Shown here: in pieces, positions 18,202-27,360 of the stretch
How the letters are laid out: each line of letters starts with the position of its first letter
How positions within the stretch are numbered: position 1 is the first letter of the stretch
Position numbers and translations under genes: made by a program
Source of the DNA: Pseudomonas sp. Irchel 3E13
Lineage (GTDB): Bacteria > Pseudomonadota > Gammaproteobacteria > Pseudomonadales > Pseudomonadaceae
Assembly: GCF_900187455.1 (NCBI RefSeq)
Contig: NZ_FYDX01000003.1
Coordinates: 248,001-312,000, forward strand
Reading direction: 5' to 3'
Length of the DNA: 64,000 nt
Notes under the pieces: generated by a model
What the model was told of the DNA's origin: nothing
Seen by the model: the letters and a program-made list of their open reading frames with translations, nothing else
Database searches by the model: none

Positions 18202-19548
18202 ATGAATAGTCCGCAAGCTGCTATCGGAACGCCACTGGATGTCCAGTCGTTCATCAACGCCCAGCCCCTGTCGCGCTACCAATGGCGGGTGGTGATTCTC
18301 TGTTTCCTGATTGTCTTCCTCGACGGCCTGGACACCGCCGCCATGGGCTTTATCGCCCCGGCGTTGTCGCAGGACTGGGGCATTGACCGCGCCAGCCTGG
18401 GCCCGGTGATGAGCGCCGCGCTGATCGGCATGGTCTTCGGCGCCCTGGGCTCCGGGCCGCTGGCCGACCGATTCGGACGCAAAGTGGTGTTGGTCGGTGC
18501 CGTGCTGGTATTCGGTGCCTTCAGCCTGGCCTCGGCGTACAGCACCAACGTCGACCAGTTGCTGGTGCTGCGCTTCCTGACCGGCCTGGGTCTTGGCGCC
18601 GGCATGCCCAACGCCACCACGCTGCTGTCCGAGTACACCCCCGAGCGCCTCAAGTCGCTGCTGGTGACCAGCATGTTCTGCGGCTTCAACCTGGGCATGG
18701 CCGGTGGCGGTTTCATCTCGGCCAAGCTGATCCCGGCGTACGGCTGGCACAGCCTGTTGCTGATCGGCGGCGTGTTGCCGCTGCTGCTGGCGCTGGTGTT
18801 GGTGGTGTGGCTGCCGGAGTCGGCGCGTTTCCTGGTGGTGCGTAACCGCAGCATCGAGAAGATCCGCAAGACCCTCGCGCCCATTGATCCGGCGACCGTG
18901 GCCAAGGCCAGCGCCTTCACCGTGCCGGAACAGAAAACCGTCAAGAGCCGCAACGTGCTGGCCGTGATCTTCTCCGGCACCTACAGCATCGGCACCTTGC
19001 TGCTGTGGCTGACCTACTTCATGGGCTTGGTGATCGTCTACCTGCTGACCAGCTGGTTGCCGACCCTGATGCGCGACAGTGGCGCGAGCATGGAGCAGGC
19101 GGCGTTTATCGGCGCGCTGTTCCAGTTCGGTGGCGTGCTCAGCGCGGTGGGCGTGGGTTGGGCGATGGACCGTTTCAATCCGCACAAGGTTATCGGCACC
19201 TTCTACCTGCTGGCCGGGGTGTTTGCCTACGCGGTAGGGCAGAGCCTGGGCAACATCACCTTGCTGGCGACCCTGGTGCTGGTTGCCGGGATGTGCGTCA
19301 ACGGCGCGCAATCGGCCATGCCATCGCTGGCGGCGCGGTTCTATCCGACCCAGGGCCGGGCGACCGGTGTGTCGTGGATGCTGGGCATCGGCCGCTTCGG
19401 CGCGATCCTCGGCGCCTGGATGGGCGCGACGCTGCTGGGGCTGGGCTGGAACTTCGAGCAGGTGCTGACGGCGCTGGTGATTCCAGCTGGTCTGGCGACT
19501 GTGGCGGTGGTGGTGAAGGGGATTGTCAGCCACGCGGATGCGACCTGA
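18202..19548 (+). CDS. pcaK: 4-hydroxybenzoate/protocatechuate transporter
   Basis: A 448-residue MFS permease of the aromatic acid:H+ symporter family, the same length as P. putida PcaK. Twelve hydrophobic helices are visible. Helix 1 carries DGLDTAAMG, the D-G-x-D motif of the family, and the helix 2-3 loop has GPLADRFGRK. In P. putida PcaK imports 4-hydroxybenzoate and protocatechuate and aids chemotaxis to them. The start was set at MNSPQAAIGTPLD because upstream in-frame codons lack family similarity. A PcaR-type box lies upstream. It reads toward pcaI but is separated from it by 257 bp with a second PcaR operator. Confidence 0.92.
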   Translation: MNSPQAAIGTPLDVQSFINAQPLSRYQWRVVILCFLIVFLDGLDTAAMGFIAPALSQDWGIDRASLGPVMSAALIGMVFGALGSGPLADRFGRKVVLVGAVLVFGAFSLASAYSTNVDQLLVLRFLTGLGLGAGMPNATTLLSEYTPERLKSLLVTSMFCGFNLGMAGGGFISAKLIPAYGWHSLLLIGGVLPLLLALVLVVWLPESARFLVVRNRSIEKIRKTLAPIDPATVAKASAFTVPEQKTVKSRNVLAVIFSGTYSIGTLLLWLTYFMGLVIVYLLTSWLPTLMRDSGASMEQAAFIGALFQFGGVLSAVGVGWAMDRFNPHKVIGTFYLLAGVFAYAVGQSLGNITLLATLVLVAGMCVNGAQSAMPSLAARFYPTQGRATGVSWMLGIGRFGAILGAWMGATLLGLGWNFEQVLTALVIPAGLATVAVVVKGIVSHADAT

Positions 19549-19562
19549 GAGTCTTTGTGGGC

Positions 19563-19587
19563 CATCGCGAGCAAGCTCGCTCCTACA
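19563..19587. repeat. Single REP-like sequence
   Basis: CATCGCGAGCAAGCTCGCTC followed by CTACA is the standard pseudomonad REP unit, with an imperfect palindrome around GAGCAAGCTCG. It lies just past pcaK. Confidence 0.7.
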
Positions 19588-19675
19588 GGGAGGTGCTGTT
19601 GGCCGGCCTTCTGTAGGCGCGAGTTTGTCGGGGCGCTGAACCGTCGCGATGGCTCATAAAGCTTGCTAACAATCT

Positions 19676-19714
19676 GTTCGATAATCGAACGCTATGCCGA
19701 TTATCGGATTGAAC
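19676..19714 (+). promoter_or_regulatory. PcaR operator/promoter before pcaI
   Basis: GTTCGATAATCGAAC matches the PcaR box at 14 of 15 positions. A second, inverted copy (CCGATTATCGG then ATTGAAC) follows 5 bp later. GATAAT is a -10-like element. The pair lies about 95 bp before the pcaI start and should drive pcaIJF. Confidence 0.75.
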
Positions 19715-19805
19715 AGCCCCGCCCCCCGCCTTAATCTGAATTCATACCGGCGCCGCTCAAGGCGCCTTGAAACCGACCTCGACTCAGCACATCCAGGAGT
19801 CTTCC

Positions 19806-20666
19806 ATGGCTGCAATTCTCTCGCTCCACGACGCCGTGAAGCAGTTCGTCCACGACGGTGACAGCGTTGCCCTTGAAGGCTTCACGCACCTGATTCCGAC
19901 CGCCGCCGGGCATGAAATCATTCGTCAGGGCAAAAAGGATCTGACGCTGGTGCGCATGACCCCCGACCTGATCTACGACCAACTGATCGGCGCCGGCTGC
20001 GCGAAAAAACTGATCTTCTCGTGGGGCGGCAACCCAGGTGTCGGTTCCCTGCACCGTCTGCGTGATGCCGTCGAGAAGCAATGGCCGCACGACATCGAAA
20101 TCGAAGAACACAGCCACGCCGACCTGGCCAACGCCTACGTCGCTGGCGCTTCCGGCCTGCCGTTCGCGGTGCTGCGTGCCTACGCCGGTTCCGACCTGCC
20201 CAAGGTCAACCCGCTGATCAAGACCGTGACCTGCCCGTTCACCGGTGAAGTACTGGCCGCCGTGCCGTCGGTACGCCCGGACGTCACCGTGATCCACGCA
20301 CAGAAAGCCGACCGTAAAGGCAACGTGCTGCTGTGGGGCATCCTCGGCGTGCAGAAAGAAGCGGCCCTGGCGGCCAAGCGCTGCATCGTCACCGTCGAAG
20401 AAATCGTCGACGACCTGAAGGCACCGATGAACGCCTGCGTCCTGCCGACCTGGGCCTTGTCCGCGGTCTGCCTGGTACCGGGCGGCGCGCATCCGTCCTA
20501 CGCCCACGGTTACTACGAGCGCGACAACCGCTTCTACCAGGCCTGGGACCCGATCGCCCGCAACCGCGAAACCTTCACCGCCTGGATCGACCAGTACATC
20601 CGCGGCACCGCCGACTTCAACGAATTCAAGGCAAAACTGGCCAGCGCTTCGGAGGCTGCACAATGA
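19806..20666 (+). CDS. pcaI: 3-oxoadipate CoA-transferase subunit A
   Basis: A 286-residue alpha subunit of the CoA-transferase that moves CoA from succinyl-CoA to 3-oxoadipate. It shows the family I features: an N-terminal LHDAVKQFVHDGDSVALEGF, the glycine-rich GGNPGVGS for CoA binding, and CPFTGE. The ATG at 19806 follows CAGGAGTCTTCC, a good ribosome site. The stop overlaps the pcaJ start (ATGA), so the two subunits are translationally coupled. A PcaR operator lies upstream. Confidence 0.95.
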   Translation: MAAILSLHDAVKQFVHDGDSVALEGFTHLIPTAAGHEIIRQGKKDLTLVRMTPDLIYDQLIGAGCAKKLIFSWGGNPGVGSLHRLRDAVEKQWPHDIEIEEHSHADLANAYVAGASGLPFAVLRAYAGSDLPKVNPLIKTVTCPFTGEVLAAVPSVRPDVTVIHAQKADRKGNVLLWGILGVQKEAALAAKRCIVTVEEIVDDLKAPMNACVLPTWALSAVCLVPGGAHPSYAHGYYERDNRFYQAWDPIARNRETFTAWIDQYIRGTADFNEFKAKLASASEAAQ

Positions 20667-21442
20667 GCTACTCCACCAATGAAATGATGACCGTCGCCGC
20701 CGCCCGCCGTCTGCAGAACGGCGCCGTATGCTTCGTTGGCATCGGCCTGCCGTCCAAGGCTGCCAACCTGGCCCGCCTGACGTCCTCGCCTGACGTGGTG
20801 CTGATCTACGAATCAGGTCCGATCGGCGCCAAGCCGACCGTACTGCCGCTGTCCATCGGTGACGGCGAACTGGCCGAAACCGCTGACACCGTGGTGCCGA
20901 CCGGCGAAATCTTCCGCTACTGGCTGCAAGGCGGGCGAATTGACGTCGGCTTCCTCGGCGCCGCTCAGGTCGACCGCTTCGGCAACATCAACACCACCGT
21001 GGTCGGTGACTACCACGCGCCGAAAGTGCGCCTGCCGGGTGCTGGTGGCGCGCCGGAAATCGCCGGTTCGGCGAAGACCGTGCTGATCATCCTCAAGCAG
21101 TCCAACCGTGCGTTCGTGGACAAGCTGGACTTCATCACCTCCGTCGGTCACGGCGAAGGCGGCGATTCGCGCAAACGTCTGGGGCTGCCAGGCCAAGGGC
21201 CGGTGGGCATCATCACCGACCTGTGCATCATGGAGCCGGAAGCCGGCACCAATGAATTCGTGGTCACCGCGATCCACCCGGGCGTGACCCGTGAGCAGAT
21301 CGTCGCCGCCACCGGCTGGGCCATCCGTTTCGCCGACAACGTCGAAACCACCGCCGAGCCGACCGAAGTCGAGCTGACTGCCCTGCGTGACCTCGAAGCC
21401 CGCACCGCCGCGGCCCACGGCCAGGCACCAGGAGAAGCGTGA
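20663..21442 (+). CDS. pcaJ: 3-oxoadipate CoA-transferase subunit B
   Basis: A 259-residue beta subunit partnering PcaI. IYESGPIGA carries the expected catalytic glutamate (Glu50), which forms the glutamyl-CoA thioester. GGRIDVGFLGAAQVDRFGN and a GAGGAPEIA loop complete the family pattern. It starts inside the pcaI stop (4-bp overlap) and its TGA overlaps the pcaF start region, so pcaI-J-F form one tight transcription and translation unit. Confidence 0.95.
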   Translation: MSYSTNEMMTVAAARRLQNGAVCFVGIGLPSKAANLARLTSSPDVVLIYESGPIGAKPTVLPLSIGDGELAETADTVVPTGEIFRYWLQGGRIDVGFLGAAQVDRFGNINTTVVGDYHAPKVRLPGAGGAPEIAGSAKTVLIILKQSNRAFVDKLDFITSVGHGEGGDSRKRLGLPGQGPVGIITDLCIMEPEAGTNEFVVTAIHPGVTREQIVAATGWAIRFADNVETTAEPTEVELTALRDLEARTAAAHGQAPGEA

Positions 21443-22644
21443 TGCGTGACGTATTCATCTGCGACGCGATTCGTACCCCGATCGGCCGCTTCGGCGGTGG
21501 CCTGGCCGGCGTGCGCGCCGACGACCTGGCCGCCGTGCCGCTGAAGGCGCTGATCGAGCGCAACCCGACCGTCCAGTGGGACCAGATCGACGAAGTATTC
21601 CTCGGCTGCGCCAACCAGGCCGGTGAAGACAACCGCAACGTGGCGCGCATGGCGCTGCTGCTGGCCGGTCTGCCGGAAAGCGTGCCGGGCGTGACCCTGA
21701 ACCGCCTCTGCGCCTCGGGCATGGACGCGGTGGGCACCGCCTTCCGCGCCATCGCCAGCGGCGAGATGGAGCTGGCGATCGCCGGCGGCGTCGAGTCGAT
21801 GTCCCGCGCGCCGTTCGTGATGGGCAAGGCCGACAGCGCCTACTCGCGCAACATGAAACTGGAAGACACCACCATCGGCTGGCGCTTCATCAACCCGCTG
21901 ATGAAAGCCCAGTACGGCGTCGACGCCATGCCGCAGACCGCCGACAACGTGGCCGATGACTACAGCGTTTCCCGCGCCGACCAGGACGCCTTCGCCCTGC
22001 GCAGCCAGCAGCGCACCGCCGCCGCCCAGGCTTCCGGCTTCTTCGCTGAAGAAATCGTGCCGGTGCGTATTGCCCACAAGAAGGGCGAGACCATCGTCGA
22101 GCAGGACGAGCATCCCCGTGCTGAAACCACGCTGGAAGCGCTGACCAAACTGAAGCCGGTCAACGGCCCGGACAAGACCGTCACCGCCGGCAACGCCTCG
22201 GGCGTCAACGACGGTGCCGCGGCGATGATCCTCGCCTCGGCCGACGCGGTGAAAAAGCACGGCCTGACCCCGCGCGCCCGCGTGCTCGGCATGGCCAGCG
22301 CCGGCGTGGCGCCACGGGTGATGGGCATCGGCCCGGTGCCCGCGGTGCTGAAACTCACCGAGCGCCTGGGTGTTGCGGTCAGCGATTTCGACGTGATCGA
22401 ACTCAATGAAGCCTTCGCCAGCCAGGGCCTCGCCGTGCTGCGCGGTCTCGGCCTGGCCGACGACGCGCCGCAGGTCAACCCGAATGGCGGCGCCATCGCC
22501 CTCGGTCATCCGCTGGGCATGAGCGGTGCGCGACTGATCCTCACCGCCTTGCATCACCTGGAAAAAACCGGTGGCCGCAAGGGCCTGGCGACCATGTGTG
22601 TTGGCGTCGGGCAGGGCCTCGCCCTGGCTATCGAGCGCGTGTAA
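21442..22644 (+). CDS. pcaF: 3-oxoadipyl-CoA thiolase
   Basis: A 400-residue thiolase cleaving 3-oxoadipyl-CoA to succinyl-CoA and acetyl-CoA, the last step of the pathway. Cys90 in NRLCASGMDAV is the acyl-accepting nucleophile. NGGAIALGHPLGMSG carries the catalytic His and MCVGVGQG the second Cys. A GTG one codon upstream (21439) is possible, but ATG at 21442 gives the usual N-terminus MRDVFICDAIRTPIG. GGAGAAGC precedes it. Confidence 0.95.
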   Translation: MRDVFICDAIRTPIGRFGGGLAGVRADDLAAVPLKALIERNPTVQWDQIDEVFLGCANQAGEDNRNVARMALLLAGLPESVPGVTLNRLCASGMDAVGTAFRAIASGEMELAIAGGVESMSRAPFVMGKADSAYSRNMKLEDTTIGWRFINPLMKAQYGVDAMPQTADNVADDYSVSRADQDAFALRSQQRTAAAQASGFFAEEIVPVRIAHKKGETIVEQDEHPRAETTLEALTKLKPVNGPDKTVTAGNASGVNDGAAAMILASADAVKKHGLTPRARVLGMASAGVAPRVMGIGPVPAVLKLTERLGVAVSDFDVIELNEAFASQGLAVLRGLGLADDAPQVNPNGGAIALGHPLGMSGARLILTALHHLEKTGGRKGLATMCVGVGQGLALAIERV

Positions 22645-22652
22645 AACCAATG

Positions 22653-22695
22653 ACCCCGGACGGGCGGCCTCCACGCAAGGCCGGTTGTCCGGGGT
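22653..22695 (+). other. Two-tier hairpin between pcaF and pcaT
   Basis: ACCCCGGAC and GTCCGGGGT pair, and inside them GGCCT pairs with AGGCC. No T-run follows, so it looks more like an mRNA stabilising or processing element, or a partial attenuator, than a terminator. Confidence 0.45.
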
Positions 22696-22766
22696 GATTG
22701 TCTGGCGGAACGAGAGTGTTACCGAGTGTGTCTAGACTCAGTGATACCCTCCAGGAGTAAACAGCC

Positions 22767-24056
22767 ATGACTTCAACCTATTACACCGGTGAAGAACGCA
22801 GCAAACGCATCTTCGCCATCGTTGGTGCGTCCTCGGGCAACCTGGTCGAATGGTTCGACTTTTACGTCTACGCCTTCTGCGCCATCTATTTCGCGCCAGC
22901 GTTTTTCCCCTCCGACGACCCCACGGTGCAATTGCTCAACACCGCCGGTGTGTTTGCTGCGGGCTTTCTTATGCGCCCGATCGGTGGCTGGCTGTTCGGC
23001 CGCGTCGCCGACCGTCATGGCCGCAAGAATTCGATGATGATTTCCGTGCTGATGATGTGCGCCGGGTCGCTGGTGATTGCCTGCCTGCCGACCTACGCCA
23101 GCATCGGTGCCTGGGCGCCGGCGCTGCTGCTGGTGGCGCGGCTGTTCCAGGGCCTGTCGGTGGGTGGCGAATACGGCACCACCGCGACCTATATGAGTGA
23201 AGTGGCGCTGCGCGGCCAACGCGGGTTCTTCGCCTCGTTCCAGTACGTCACGCTGATCGGCGGGCAACTGTTGGCGGTGCTGGTGGTGGTGATCCTCCAG
23301 CAACTGTTGAGCGAGGACGAACTGCGGGCCTGGGGCTGGCGCATCCCGTTCGTGGTCGGCGCCATCGCCGCCGTGATCTCGCTGTTCCTGCGCCGCTCGC
23401 TGAAAGAAACCAGCAGCGCCGAAACCCGCAACGACAAGGAAGCCGGCAGCATCGCCGGGCTGTTCCGCAATCACACCGCCGCGTTCATCACCGTGCTTGG
23501 CTACACCGCCGGCGGCTCGCTGATTTTCTACACCTTCACCACCTACATGCAGAAGTACCTGGTGAACACTGCCGGGATGAGCGCCAAGACCGCCAGCTTC
23601 ATCATGACCGGCGCGCTGTTCCTGTACATGTGCATGCAGCCGCTGTTCGGCATGTTGTCCGACCGGATCGGCCGGCGTAATTCGATGCTGCTGTTCGGTG
23701 CCCTGGGCACGCTGTTCACCGTGCCGATCCTGCTGGCGCTGAAGACCGTCACCAGCCCGTTCCTGGCCTTCGTGCTGATCACCCTGGCGCTGTGCATCGT
23801 CAGTTTCTACACCTCCATCAGTGGCCTGGTGAAGGCCGAGATGTTCCCGCCACAAGTGCGCGCGCTGGGCGTCGGCCTGGCCTACGCGGTGGCCAACGCG
23901 TTGTTCGGTGGCTCTGCTGAATACGTGGCCCTTGGCCTTAAATCCATGGGCATGGAAAACACTTTTTACTGGTACGTTACCGCGATGATGGCCATCGCCT
24001 TCCTGTTCAGCCTGCGTCTGCCGAAGCAGGCCGCGTACCTGCATAACGATCATTGA
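22767..24056 (+). CDS. pcaT: MFS dicarboxylate/3-oxoadipate permease
   Basis: A 429-residue transporter of the metabolite:H+ symporter family. [12 protein letters not shown] opens helix 1, [14 protein letters not shown] lies in the 2-3 loop, and [13 protein letters not shown] is in helix 5. Its place between pcaF and pcaB matches P. putida PcaT, proposed to carry beta-ketoadipate. The start has AGGAG upstream. A paralogue with the same fold is encoded at 58466-59791 under different control. Confidence 0.88.
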   Translation: MTSTYYTGEERSKRIFAIVGASSGNLVEWFDFYVYAFCAIYFAPAFFPSDDPTVQLLNTAGVFAAGFLMRPIGGWLFGRVADRHGRKNSMMISVLMMCAGSLVIACLPTYASIGAWAPALLLVARLFQGLSVGGEYGTTATYMSEVALRGQRGFFASFQYVTLIGGQLLAVLVVVILQQLLSEDELRAWGWRIPFVVGAIAAVISLFLRRSLKETSSAETRNDKEAGSIAGLFRNHTAAFITVLGYTAGGSLIFYTFTTYMQKYLVNTAGMSAKTASFIMTGALFLYMCMQPLFGMLSDRIGRRNSMLLFGALGTLFTVPILLALKTVTSPFLAFVLITLALCIVSFYTSISGLVKAEMFPPQVRALGVGLAYAVANALFGGSAEYVALGLKSMGMENTFYWYVTAMMAIAFLFSLRLPKQAAYLHNDH

Positions 24057-24101
24057 CCCAGCGGCGCGCCCTGACCGGCGCGCCCCGTTGAAGGACCTGT
24101 C

Positions 24102-25466
24102 ATGACTCCACGACCGGGCAACCAGTTGTTCGATGCCTACTTCACCGCGCCCGCCATGCGCGAGATCTTTTCCGACCGTGGCCGCATCCAGGGCATGCTC
24201 GATTTCGAAGCCGGACTGGCCCGGGCCGAAGCCGCCGTCGGGGTGATCCCGGCGGTGGTGGTGGCGCCGATCGAGCTGGCCTGCAAGGCCGAGCGCTATG
24301 ATTTCGCCGCCCTGGCCGAAGCCATCGGCATCGCCGGCAACTCGGCGATCCCACTGGTCAAGGCGCTGGGCAAGGTGATCGCCAGCGGCGTGGCCGAAGC
24401 CGAGCGCTACGTGCACCTCGGCGCCACCAGCCAGGACGCCATGGACACCGGCCTGGTCCTGCAATTGCGCGATGCCCTGGCCCTGATCGACGACGAACTG
24501 GCGCACCTGGCCGACGCCCTCGCCACCCAGGCCCGCGCCCACGCCGACACACCGCTGGCCGGGCGCACCTGGCTGCAACATGCGACCCCGGTGACCCTGG
24601 GCATGAAGCTCGCTGGCACCCTCGGCGCCTTGACCCGCCATCGCCAGCGCCTGCGTGAACTCAAGCCGCGTCTGCTGACCCTGCAGTTCGGCGGCGCGTC
24701 CGGCACCCTCGCAGCGCTGGGCGACAAGGCGTTGCCTGTCGCCGAAGCGCTGGCCGATCAGTTGGGCCTGAACCTGCCGGAACAGCCTTGGCACACCCAG
24801 CGCGACCGTCTGGTGGAATTCGCCTCGGTGCTCGGCCTGGTCGCCGGCACCCTCGGCAAGCTCGGCCGCGATATCAGTCTGCTGATGCAGACCGAAGCCG
24901 GCGAAGTCTTCGAGCCGTCGGCGCCGGGCAAGGGCGGTTCCTCGACCATGCCGCACAAGCGCAACCCGGTGGGCGCCGCCGTGCTGATCGGGGCCGCGAC
25001 CCGCGTCCCCGGCCTGCTCGCCACGCTGTTCGCCGCCATGCCCCAGGAGCACGAGCGCAGCCTCGGCCTGTGGCACGCCGAATGGGAAACCCTGCCGGAA
25101 ATCTGCTGCCTGGTGTCGGGCGCGCTGCGTCAGGCGCGGATCATTGCCGAGGGCCTGGAAGTGGACGCCGCGCGCATGCGCCGCAACCTCGACCTGACCC
25201 AGGGCCTGGTCCTGGCCGAAGCGGTGAGCATCGTTCTCGCCCAGCGCCTGGGCCGGGATGCCGCGCACCATCTTCTGGAGACTTGCTGCAAACGCGCGGT
25301 CGCCGAACAACGCCATCTGCGCGCCGTGCTCGGCGACGATCCGCAGGTGAGCGCCGAACTGTCGGCGGACGAACTCGACCGTCTGCTGGACCCGGCTCAC
25401 TACCTCGGCCAGGCTCGCGCCTGGGTTGAGCGTGCGCTGGCCGAACATCAACGATTCAAAGCCTGA
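24102..25466 (+). CDS. pcaB: 3-carboxy-cis,cis-muconate cycloisomerase
   Basis: A 454-residue member of the fumarase/aspartase superfamily that lactonises the ring-cleavage product of protocatechuate to 4-carboxymuconolactone. Diagnostic segments are HLGATSQDAMDTG, RTWLQHATPVTLG, and the superfamily signature GGSSTMPHKRNPVG near residue 285. The C-terminal domain is rich in Leu and Arg. AAGGACCTG precedes the ATG, 45 bp after pcaT, so both are probably on one transcript leading on to pcaD and pcaC. Confidence 0.95.
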   Translation: MTPRPGNQLFDAYFTAPAMREIFSDRGRIQGMLDFEAGLARAEAAVGVIPAVVVAPIELACKAERYDFAALAEAIGIAGNSAIPLVKALGKVIASGVAEAERYVHLGATSQDAMDTGLVLQLRDALALIDDELAHLADALATQARAHADTPLAGRTWLQHATPVTLGMKLAGTLGALTRHRQRLRELKPRLLTLQFGGASGTLAALGDKALPVAEALADQLGLNLPEQPWHTQRDRLVEFASVLGLVAGTLGKLGRDISLLMQTEAGEVFEPSAPGKGGSSTMPHKRNPVGAAVLIGAATRVPGLLATLFAAMPQEHERSLGLWHAEWETLPEICCLVSGALRQARIIAEGLEVDAARMRRNLDLTQGLVLAEAVSIVLAQRLGRDAAHHLLETCCKRAVAEQRHLRAVLGDDPQVSAELSADELDRLLDPAHYLGQARAWVERALAEHQRFKA

Positions 25467-25476
25467 GGAGGCTGCT

Positions 25477-26268
25477 GTGGGAAGCGTACAACTCGCCGAT
25501 GGCGTTCTGAACTACCAGCTCGATGGCCCCGAAGGCGCACCGGTTTTGGTGCTGTCCAACTCGCTGGGCACCAACCTGCGCATGTGGGACACCCAGGTGC
25601 CGGCCTTCGCCACGCATTTCCGCGTGCTGCGTTATGACACCCGCGGCCACGGCGATTCGCTGGTCACCGACGGCCCGTACAGCATCGAGCAACTGGGCCG
25701 CGACGTGCTGGCGCTGCTGGATGCTTTGAAGTTGGACAAGGTGCATTTCTGCGGCCTGTCCATGGGCGGCCTGATCGGCCAGTGGCTGGGCATCAATGCA
25801 CCGGAGCGCCTGAACCGCCTGATCGTCTGCAACACTGCGGCCAAGATCGGCACCCCGGAGATCTGGAACCCGCGCATCGAGATGGTCCTGCGTGACCGCG
25901 AGGCAGCGATGGTCGGCCTGCGCGATGCGTCCATCGAGCGCTGGTTCACCCCGGCGTTTGCCGGCGCCAACCCGGACCAGGCCAAGCGCATCACCGACAT
26001 GCTCGCGTCCACCTCGCCTGAAGGCTACGCGGCCAACTGCGGCGCGGTGCGTGATGCCGATTTCCGCGATCAGTTGGGCGCAATCAAGGCGCCGCTGCTG
26101 GTCATCGCCGGCAGCGCCGACGCGGTGACCCCGCCGTCGGGCAGCCTGTTTATCCAGGAGCGGGTGGCCGGTGCCGAGTTTGCCGAGTTCCACGCTGCGC
26201 ACCTGTCCAACGTTGAAGTGGGCGAGCCGTTCAGCCGCCGCGTCATCGATTTTCTGCTGGCCCGTTGA
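25477..26268 (+). CDS. pcaD: 3-oxoadipate enol-lactonase
   Basis: A 263-residue alpha/beta hydrolase opening 3-oxoadipate enol-lactone to 3-oxoadipate. The nucleophile elbow is GLSMGG (Ser near 93). Asp in VIAGSADAVTPP and His in AAHLSNVE complete a catalytic triad. Translation starts at GTG 25477, 10 bp after pcaB and behind a strong GAGGAGG. The resulting length equals the usual PcaD length, which rules out the ATG-like codon at 25426 inside pcaB. Confidence 0.94.
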   Translation: MGSVQLADGVLNYQLDGPEGAPVLVLSNSLGTNLRMWDTQVPAFATHFRVLRYDTRGHGDSLVTDGPYSIEQLGRDVLALLDALKLDKVHFCGLSMGGLIGQWLGINAPERLNRLIVCNTAAKIGTPEIWNPRIEMVLRDREAAMVGLRDASIERWFTPAFAGANPDQAKRITDMLASTSPEGYAANCGAVRDADFRDQLGAIKAPLLVIAGSADAVTPPSGSLFIQERVAGAEFAEFHAAHLSNVEVGEPFSRRVIDFLLAR

Positions 26269-26280
26269 GGAGCTGTTTTC

Positions 26281-26673
26281 GTGGATGAGAAACAACGTTA
26301 CGACGCCGGCATGCAAGTGCGTCGCGCGGTACTGGGCGATGCCCACGTGGACCGCAGCCTGACCAACCTGACCGAGTTCAACAGCGAGTTCCAGGAAATG
26401 ATCACCCGCCACGCCTGGGGTGATATCTGGACCCGTCCGGGCTTGCCGCGGCACACCCGCAGCCTGATCACCATCGCCATGCTGATCGGCATGAACCGCA
26501 ATGATGAGCTGAAACTGCACCTGCGCGCCGCCGCCAACAACGGCGTGACCCGTGACGAGATCAAGGAAGTGCTGATGCAGAGCGCGATCTACTGCGGGAT
26601 TCCGGCGGCCAATGCCACCTTCCACCTGGCGGAGTCGGTGTGGGATGAGTTGGGGGTTGAGTCCAGGGCTTGA
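26281..26673 (+). CDS. pcaC: 4-carboxymuconolactone decarboxylase
   Basis: A 130-residue CMD-family enzyme decarboxylating 4-carboxymuconolactone to the enol-lactone used by PcaD. Typical segments are DIWTRPGLPRHTRSLITIAML and EVLMQSAIYCGIPAAN, with the conserved Glu and Cys. It starts at GTG 26281 after TTGAGGAG, 12 bp past pcaD. It closes the pcaT-B-D-C run and is followed by an inverted REP pair that may end the transcript. Confidence 0.94.
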   Translation: MDEKQRYDAGMQVRRAVLGDAHVDRSLTNLTEFNSEFQEMITRHAWGDIWTRPGLPRHTRSLITIAMLIGMNRNDELKLHLRAAANNGVTRDEIKEVLMQSAIYCGIPAANATFHLAESVWDELGVESRA

Positions 26674-26680
26674 TCGTCAG

Positions 26681-26737
26681 GGCCTCATCGCCGGCAAGCC
26701 GGTGCTTTGTGGGAGCCGGCTTGCCGGCGATGAGGCC
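26681..26737. repeat. Inverted REP pair after pcaC
   Basis: GGCCTCATCGCCGGCAAGCC and its reverse complement flank a 17-bp spacer. They form a long stem of the second REP class seen here (CCGGC-AAG-CCGG core). Confidence 0.8.
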
Positions 26738-26744
26738 ATCTGAA

Positions 26745-27269
26745 TCAAACCACAGCCTTCTTCTGCCGAATCGCCACCGGCCCCGCGTTATGCTCCACCG
26801 CCGCCTTCAGCTCCGGCCGCAGCCCGAGCATGAACGCCAGTTCCGCGACCACGAACAACGGCCCGACGATCAGCCCGCTGATATCGTCGACGAACGCCGG
26901 TTTGCGCCCCTCGTAGTAATGCCCGACGAACTGGATCACCCAGCCGATGAAAAACAGTCCCAGCCCGGCCACCAGCCACACCGATGTGCCTTGCACCGCC
27001 AGCGCTTGCCCGGCCCACAGGCAGGCACCCAGCAGTGCACTCATCAGCACGCCGAAACGCAGGTCCAGGCGCAGGTAAAACCACACCGACGCCAGCGCCG
27101 CGGCGAAGGCCGGCGACAGCCGGATCCCGCCTAGTTCCAGTCCCGGCCGTGACAGCAGCACGGTGACCGCCACCACAATCATGGGGATGCCGATGAAGTG
27201 GGTGGCGATGTTGCGCGGATCACGGTGGTAGCTGGCATATTGACTCAGGTGTTCCACGAGGTTTTTCAT
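26745..27269 (-). CDS. Mpo1-like (DUF962) membrane protein
   Basis: A 174-residue protein with about four hydrophobic segments. HRDPRNIATHFIGIP near the N-terminus and FIGWVIQFVGHYYEGRKPA near residue 110 supply the conserved His motifs of the YGL010w/Mpo1 family. The yeast member is an iron-dependent dioxygenase that alpha-oxidises 2-hydroxy fatty acids. The bacterial role is not known. It is monocistronic and convergent with pcaC. Confidence 0.82.
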   Translation of the reverse strand: MKNLVEHLSQYASYHRDPRNIATHFIGIPMIVVAVTVLLSRPGLELGGIRLSPAFAAALASVWFYLRLDLRFGVLMSALLGACLWAGQALAVQGTSVWLVAGLGLFFIGWVIQFVGHYYEGRKPAFVDDISGLIVGPLFVVAELAFMLGLRPELKAAVEHNAGPVAIRQKKAVV

Positions 27270-27360
27270 TGTTATTCCTCCGGTTGGGATGGCCCAGCAT
27301 GGACCGCGGCCGGGCGTCAGTCTGTCGCCTGGCCGACAGAGTCACTTTTCGAGGCTTTGG

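Noticed and set aside
16990..19533. 847-codon minus-strand open frame across pcaR and pcaK
   Set aside because: Low-complexity, His/Gln/Arg-rich translation typical of the antisense of high-GC genes. The plus strand has two well-supported genes with family motifs.
22773..25451. 892-codon minus-strand open frame across pcaT and pcaB
   Set aside because: Antisense shadow of pcaT and pcaB; no ribosome site and no recognisable domain.
26681..26737. Inverted repeat as an integrase attachment site
   Set aside because: Same core as other REP units in the window; no tRNA, integrase or foreign composition nearby.
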